Shown: piece by piece, positions 5,024 through 8,175 of the stretch
Layout of the letters: every line of letters starts with the position of its first letter
How positions within the stretch are numbered: the stretch's first letter is position 1
NCBI GenBank assembly: GCA_964434585.1
Contig: CAYSVN010000054.1
Coordinates: forward strand, 1-8,175
Reading direction: 5' to 3'
DNA from: CAYSVN01 sp964434585
Lineage (GTDB): Bacteria; Patescibacteriota; Gracilibacteria; Peribacterales; Peribacteraceae
DNA: 8,175 bases
Program-made: the position numbers and the translations under genes
Notes under the pieces: generated by a model
Told to the model about the DNA's origin: nothing
The model's input: only the letters and a program-made list of their open reading frames with translations
Database searches by the model: none

Positions 5024-6940
5024 ATGTCTAAAATTATTGGAATCGACTTAGGAACCACAAACTCTGCCATGGCAGTAGTAGAAGGTGGTGAGCCAACTAT
5101 TATTTCTAACAGCGAGGGTAACCGTACCACTCCTTCTATTGTCGGCTTTAAAGACGGTGATGTACTTGTGGGTGTGACCGCTAAACGCCAAGCTGTTACC
5201 AATCCAGAAAATACAATTTATAGTGCTAAACGTTTTATTGGCCGCCGTTATAAGGAGGCTAAAAAAGATGCAGACGATATGGCCTACAATGTAAAAAGCG
5301 GTAAAGGCGACCGTGCCGTTATTGAAGTAAACGGTAAAGATATGCTGCCACAAGAGGTATCTGCCAAGGTGCTGCAAAAACTTAAAAAAGATGCTGAGGC
5401 ATTCCTTGGTAGTACAGTAAGTAAGGCAGTAGTTACTGTTCCTGCTTATTTTGATGACAGCCAACGCCAAGCAACTAAAGAAGCTGGTACAATTGCTGGG
5501 CTAGAAATTGTCCGCGTTATTAACGAACCAACTGCAGCTGCGCTAGCGTATGGGCTCGATAAAGGCGAAGAGCAAAAAATTGCCGTTTACGACCTTGGTG
5601 GTGGAACCTTTGACGTTAGTATTCTAGAGTTAGACGACGGTGTGTTCGAAGTACTGTCTACTAGTGGAGACACTCAGCTTGGTGGTGACGACTTCGACCA
5701 ACACATTATCGACTGGATGGTAAAAGAGTTTAAAGATAGCGATGGCGTAGACCTTAGTAAGGATACTATTGCATTACAACGCCTTAAAGAAGCAGCCGAA
5801 AAAGCAAAAATTGAATTAAGTTCAGCTGGTGAAACAGAAGTAAATCTACCATTTATTACGGCAGATGCTAGCGGGCCAAAACACTTAGTGCTTAAAATCA
5901 CTAAGGCAAAGCTAGAATCATTAGTGGGCGACCTTATTAAAAAAACCATGAAACCATGTGAGCAAGCACTTAAAGATGCCGGGCTTAAAAAAAGCGATAT
6001 TGACGAAGTGGTAATGGTAGGAGGAATGACCCGTATGCCATCAGTAGTAGCACAAGTAAAATAAGCATTTTGTAAAGATCCTCACCAAGGGGTAAATCCG
6101 GACGAGGTAGTAGCAATTGGTGCTGCAATTCAAGGTGGTGTTATGGCTGGTGATATCGATAAAGACATTGTGCTTGTAGACGTTACTCCTTTAACTCTTG
6201 GTATTGAAACCATGGGCCAAGTGGCAACTCCATTAATTGAACGTAATACAAAAATTCCTACTAAAAAAAGCCAAGTGTTTAGTACTGCAGCCGATAATCA
6301 ACCATCGGTAGATGTGCACGTAGTACAAGGTGAGCGCCAAATGGCTGCTGACAACAAATCTCTTGGACGCTTTATTTTAGATGGAATTGCCCCAGCACCA
6401 CGTGGTGTACCACAAATTGAAGTAACGTTTGATATTGATACTAACGGTATTTTACACGTATCAGCAGAGGATAAAGGTACTGGTAAAAAACAACACATTA
6501 CTATTCAAGGCTCTACCGGTTTAAGTGACGAAGAGGTAGAGCAAATGAAACAAGACGCCGAAGAACACGCAGAAGAAGATGCTAAAAAGAAAGAATTAGT
6601 AGAAGCACGTAACAATGCAGACGCTATGGTGTTTAACCTCGAAAAACAAATGCGTGAGCACGATGCCAAAATTAGCGATGACCTTAAAAAATCGGTTAAT
6701 ACTAAAATCGCTGACTTAAAAGAGCTGCTTGCTAAAGAAGACGCAACCGCTGAAGAGCTTAATAAAGCCAGTGAAGAACTAGGTACCGAAGCGCAAGAAA
6801 TTGGTAAGATTATCTACGAAGAAGCCGCTAAAGAAGCCGAAACAGAAGGTGACGACAAAAAAGATGATAACGTTGTTGATGGCGAAGTGGTTGAAAATGA
6901 TGATAAGGGTGAGAAGAAGGATGATGATAAAAAGGATTAG
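5024..6940 (+). CDS. dnaK: Chaperone DnaK (Hsp70), interrupted by one in-frame TAA
   Basis: DnaK is the ATP-driven Hsp70 chaperone, working with DnaJ and GrpE (neither is in this window). The ATPase domain shows phosphate-1 DLGTTNS (8-14), VTVPAYFDDSQRQA (137-150), NEPTAAALAYG (167-177), DLGGGTFD (190-197) and adenosine-loop VGGMTRMP (332-339). After the stop come NPDEVVAIGAA, the linker VLVDVTPLTLG (about 383-393), the substrate-binding beta domain, a helical lid and an acidic/Lys-rich tail ending near DDNVVDGEVV. The long ATPase-domain segment around residues 74-105 is the Gram-negative-type form. The frame is unbroken in register, and 638 codon positions equals the E. coli length. The single fault is TAA at 6062-6064 (position 347), where the family usually has a residue such as Glu. 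Read literally it gives fragments 5024-6064 and a downstream remainder whose first ATG is at 6143. I favour a base error over a true pseudogene because everything else is conserved. Expression is likely controlled by CIRCE/HrcA. Confidence 0.95.
6062..6064 (+). other. Premature in-frame TAA inside dnaK
   Basis: The codon follows ...VVAQVK and precedes AFCKDP in the same frame. Related DnaK proteins read roughly VKEAFGKDP here. Changing T6062 to G would give Glu, and changing T6071 to G would turn Cys350 into the conserved Gly. Two apparent G-to-T differences within 10 bases suggest a local sequence error or damage, though real mutation is not excluded. Confidence 0.85.
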
Positions 6941-6965
6941 GTCAATAAAGCCAAAAAAACATGTC

Positions 6966-7017
6966 ATGGTGACCCGTCTCCGTTAGCTAATGCTAACTGC
7001 TTCGCGGTCACCATTTT
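6966..7017 (+). terminator. Hairpin downstream of dnaK, possible terminator
   Basis: ATGGTGACC (6966-6974) pairs perfectly with GGTCACCAT (7006-7014) and is followed by TTTT (7014-7017). Inside its loop a second perfect hairpin, GTTAGC-TAAT-GCTAAC (6982-6997), makes a branched structure. It starts 26 bp after the dnaK stop. The T-tract is short, so it may be an RNA-stabilising structure or a repeat rather than a full terminator. Confidence 0.5.
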
Positions 7018-7058
7018 ATAGAAGGGCCCGACGCAGCGAAGCGGAGACGGCCCGAACT
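7018..7058. repeat. GC-rich imperfect palindrome
   Basis: GGGCC (7024-7028) pairs with GGCCC (7049-7053) around a GC-rich loop containing GCAGCGAAGCGGAGAC. This loop resembles the GCGAAGACGGAC stretch of the repeat beside tRNA-Arg. It lies between two stronger hairpins and contains no gene. Confidence 0.4.
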
Positions 7059-7102
7059 AAAAACCGTGTCACCCTGAGTTTGCCGAAGGGTCGCGGTTTT
7101 TT
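7059..7102 (+). terminator. Strong Rho-independent-type terminator after dnaK
   Basis: AAAAACCG (7059-7066) pairs with CGGTTTTT (7094-7101). The stem continues inward as ACCCT (7071-7075) with AGGGT (7087-7091) after a small irregularity, closing on a GAGTTTGCCGA loop. The stem runs into T6 (7097-7102). The A-tract on the 5' side makes it potentially bidirectional. The core ACCCTGAG...CGAAGGGT resembles a widespread bacterial palindromic repeat, so a mobile repeat may have been adopted as terminator. Confidence 0.75.
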
Positions 7103-7332
7103 ATTAACCATTGAAACGGCCCAGACTTCGCCGTTTACGCTGACTATCTTAATATTAACATTGTTAAAAATTTAAAATGAGGAGGCTTCGTCGCGGCCTT
7201 TAGATCCATTAAAAATGACGTAAAGACCGCGTCGTAGCTATCGGGTTTAATGATAATTGTAAAATAATAGACTTTAACAGTAAATATTAAAGCAAAGATC
7301 GGGTCGTTTAAATAATATGATATATTATAGAC
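7103..7332. other. Non-coding region with two inverted repeats
   Basis: I see no convincing gene here. It holds a 7-bp hairpin AAACGGC/GCCGTTT (7114-7120 with 7130-7136) and a larger imperfect inverted repeat (7187-7202 with 7221-7236, 13 of 16 positions complementary, 18-nt loop, core CGCGG/CCGCG). The rest is AT-rich and leads into the start of the TfoX-like gene. A TATATT box (7321-7326) lies 6 nt before that ATG, fitting a leaderless start, but no -35 box is recognisable. Confidence 0.6.
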
Positions 7333-7617
7333 ATGAACCCCAAAGAACTCGCAAAAGCTTTACGAAACATTGGCCCAGTGGTAGCAACGCAATTAGTTAA
7401 CGTTGGCATTGATACACCGGCCAAGCTTAAAAAAATGGGTGCTATAAAAGCTTACCAAACAATTGTAGACTCTGGCCAGCAGTGTGGTTGTTATAACGCA
7501 GCTTATTTGTATGCATTAGAGGGTGCTATTAACAATTGCGACTGGCGAGATCTTCCCGAAAAGCGCAAACAGGAATTTAAAAACTATACGGAAAAAATGA
7601 GAGAAGGCTCTTTTTGA
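7333..7617 (+). CDS. TfoX C-terminal domain-containing protein
   Basis: This 94-residue protein matches the stand-alone TfoX C-terminal domain: LRNIGPVVATQLVNVGIDTPAKLKKMGAIKAYQ (about 10-43) is the conserved helix-hairpin-helix-like start (N-x-G-P, V-G-I-x-T, L-x-x-x-G). The region YNAAYLYALEGAINNCDWRDLPEKRKQEFKNY (about 54-85) contains the family's LYALEGA and W-x-x-L-P signature. In gamma-proteobacteria the full TfoX/Sxy protein regulates competence. The short domain-only form is widespread and its role is unknown; nucleic-acid or protein binding is a guess. There is no Shine-Dalgarno. It carries a Cys-x-Cys pair (QQCGCYN). It ends 2 bp from the end of the convergent 65-residue gene. Confidence 0.85.
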   Translation: MNPKELAKALRNIGPVVATQLVNVGIDTPAKLKKMGAIKAYQTIVDSGQQCGCYNAAYLYALEGAINNCDWRDLPEKRKQEFKNYTEKMREGSF

Positions 7618-7619
7618 TC

Positions 7620-7817
7620 TTATAAGCCCTCTGCCTTTAGGGCGTATTTTTCTCCATCACCTGTAATAACTCTAAAAAGCCCATTTTTAGTTTTGTAAAA
7701 AATATTGCTAATACCTACACCATTTGTCCTTTTTTCAATAAAGTCTCCATTTTCAATTCTAGAGATTTCATCGGGGCTGGTAATATAGCCTGGGTGATGT
7801 GATGATCTTTTAGTCAT
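7620..7817 (-). CDS. Conserved-looking hypothetical protein, 65 residues
   Basis: I do not recognise the family. The protein is soluble and basic at its N-terminus (MTKRSSHHPGYITSPDEISRI). The middle, GDFIEKRTNGVGISNIFYKTKNGLFRV, alternates polar and hydrophobic residues as in a small beta-sheet protein. It has no transmembrane segment or cysteine. Support that it is real: it has its own near-ideal promoter (TTGAAC, 17 bp, TATAAT) placed 6 nt before the ATG, and it packs tail to tail against the TfoX-like gene with a 2-bp gap. The function is unknown. Confidence 0.65.
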   Translation of the reverse strand: MTKRSSHHPGYITSPDEISRIENGDFIEKRTNGVGISNIFYKTKNGLFRVITGDGEKYALKAEGL

Positions 7818-7852
7818 ACTTCTATTATATAGATAGGTAGAGTAAAGTTCAA
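7818..7852 (-). promoter_or_regulatory. Leaderless promoter of the 65-residue gene
   Basis: On the minus strand TTGAAC (7852-7847), a 17-bp spacer and a perfect TATAAT (7829-7824) end 6 nt before the ATG at 7817. This is the cleanest example in the window of a promoter whose start point should coincide with the start codon. Confidence 0.7.
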
Positions 7853-7934
7853 TACTACTAGTAGATATTTAGCCTTGAGGTTACTGCAAAGCCTGCGTAC
7901 AATACCTCAACTGAACATAGAATTGTCAGACCTG

Positions 7935-7960
7935 TCCGCCGTGGCGGAGTGGTCGAAAAT
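7935..7960 (+). repeat. Partial tRNA-Ser/Leu-like 5' end with hairpin
   Basis: The stretch GTGGCGGAGTGGTCGAAA (7941-7958) is identical in style to the start of class II tRNAs (spacer TG, then a GCGGAGTGGTCGAA D-arm). It is not followed by an anticodon arm, variable arm or T-arm. TCCGCC-GT-GGCGGA (7935-7948) is a perfect inverted repeat with a 2-nt centre. It is probably a tRNA fragment or a tRNA-derived repeat. Confidence 0.5.
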
Positions 7961-7977
7961 AATCCAAGTTCATTAAA

Positions 7978-8083
7978 ACGGAGACCTGCCTGCCGGCAGG
8001 CGGGGTTGCCAGAGTAGCCTGCAGTCGAAGCTAAAAAGTGGAGGCTGTAAAGGAAATTCTAAAACCTTCTAAGGTATAAACAC
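7978..8083 (+). pseudogene. Degenerate tRNA-like copy upstream of tRNA-Ser, split by a GC palindrome
   Basis: ACGGAGACCTGCC (7978-7990) matches the tRNA-Ser leader and acceptor start at 8082-8094 in 11 of 13 positions. GTTGCCAGAGTAGCC (8005-8019) matches 8089-8103 in 14 of 15. Between the two partial matches sits GCCTGCCGGCAGGC (7988-8001), a perfect 14-bp palindrome. Downstream there is CTGTAAA (8045-8051), which equals a tRNA-Tyr-type anticodon loop but lacks a pairing stem. There is no T-arm. I read this as a decayed or chimeric tRNA copy carrying a palindromic insert. Confidence 0.5.
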
Positions 8084-8173
8084 GGAGAGTTGCCAGAGTG
8101 GCCGAATGGGATACACTGCTAATGTATTGACCGGGTAACCGGTCCAAGGGTTCGAATCCCTTACTCTCCGCCA
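8084..8173 (+). tRNA. tRNA-Ser (anticodon GCT)
   Basis: This is a class II tRNA of 90 nt including an encoded CCA end (8171-8173). The acceptor stem GGAGAGT (8084-8090) pairs fully with ACTCTCC (8163-8169), and the discriminator is G as expected for serine. The D-arm is CCA/TGG, and the anticodon stem is ATACA/TGTAT with loop CTGCTAA and anticodon GCT at 8118-8120. The long variable arm is GACCGG-GTAA-CCGGTC, and the T-arm is AAGGG-TTCGAAT-CCCTT. It decodes AGC and AGU. It ends 2 bp before the window edge. Confidence 0.97.
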
Positions 8174-8175
8174 TC

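Noticed and set aside
5048..5470. Long open frame on the minus strand opposite dnaK
   Set aside because: It lies wholly inside the conserved dnaK ATPase coding region, shows no family motif, and its composition is explained by the codon use of dnaK on the other strand.
6062..6064. Stop-codon recoding of TAA
   Set aside because: Known recoding in Patescibacteria concerns TGA. TAA ends several genes in this window normally (the RibD-like, methyltransferase and 65-residue genes), so reassignment is not supported.
6143..6940. Separate gene starting at the ATG at 6143
   Set aside because: The same frame runs without another stop from 6065 and completes DnaK exactly, so this is the second part of an interrupted dnaK, not an independent gene.
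6990..7175. Short plus-strand open frame after dnaK
   Set aside because: It runs through the terminator hairpins and repeats. The translation is basic and low in structure, and no promoter or start context supports it.
7930..8083. CRISPR array or tandem repeat near tRNA-Ser
   Set aside because: The similar blocks are only partial tRNA 5' copies with irregular spacing and no equal-length repeats or unique spacers.

Overview
The window looks like part of a Patescibacteria (Candidate Phyla Radiation) genome, probably from a metagenome assembly; a Saccharibacteria-like origin is possible. This is inferred from the moderately AT-rich DNA, short intergenic gaps, absence of any clear Shine-Dalgarno sequence, apparent leaderless promoters (-10 box about 6-7 nt before ATG) and protein sequence style. 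No 16S or lineage marker is present, and a 10-N assembly gap lies inside one gene.

Layout, left to right. Positions 1-210 hold the 3' end of a RibD-C-type dihydrofolate reductase family gene. A convergent MFS transporter follows on the minus strand, with the N gap inside it. Next is a minus-strand tRNA-Arg(TCT), with a GC-rich palindromic repeat just upstream that carries a second copy of the tRNA 5' end. A minus-strand block follows: a LysM/M23 cell-wall endopeptidase, the ribosome-assembly GTPase Obg, and a TGS1-like RNA methyltransferase. A divergent intergenic region carries a CIRCE operator and drives plus-strand dnaK. The dnaK frame is complete and in register but is broken by one in-frame TAA. 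After dnaK there is about 390 bp of non-coding DNA packed with hairpins, including a strong terminator. Then come a stand-alone TfoX C-terminal-domain gene and a convergent 65-residue orphan gene. The window ends in a tRNA-Ser(GCT) with encoded CCA, preceded by degenerate tRNA fragments fused to GC-rich palindromes.

Most genes are housekeeping genes: chaperone, ribosome assembly, cell-wall remodelling and tRNAs. dnaK is probably repressed by HrcA through CIRCE. At least three genes (MFS, obg, the 65-residue orphan) appear to be transcribed as leaderless mRNAs, each from its own promoter, so the minus-strand genes need not form one operon.

The most distinctive signals are the recurring association of partial tRNA 5' ends with GC-rich palindromes at both tRNA loci, the leaderless promoter architecture, the TGS1-like methyltransferase, and the dnaK stop codon. 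The last sits beside a second apparent G-to-T change and may be an assembly or sequencing error. I see no CRISPR array, insertion sequence, toxin-antitoxin pair or phage module.
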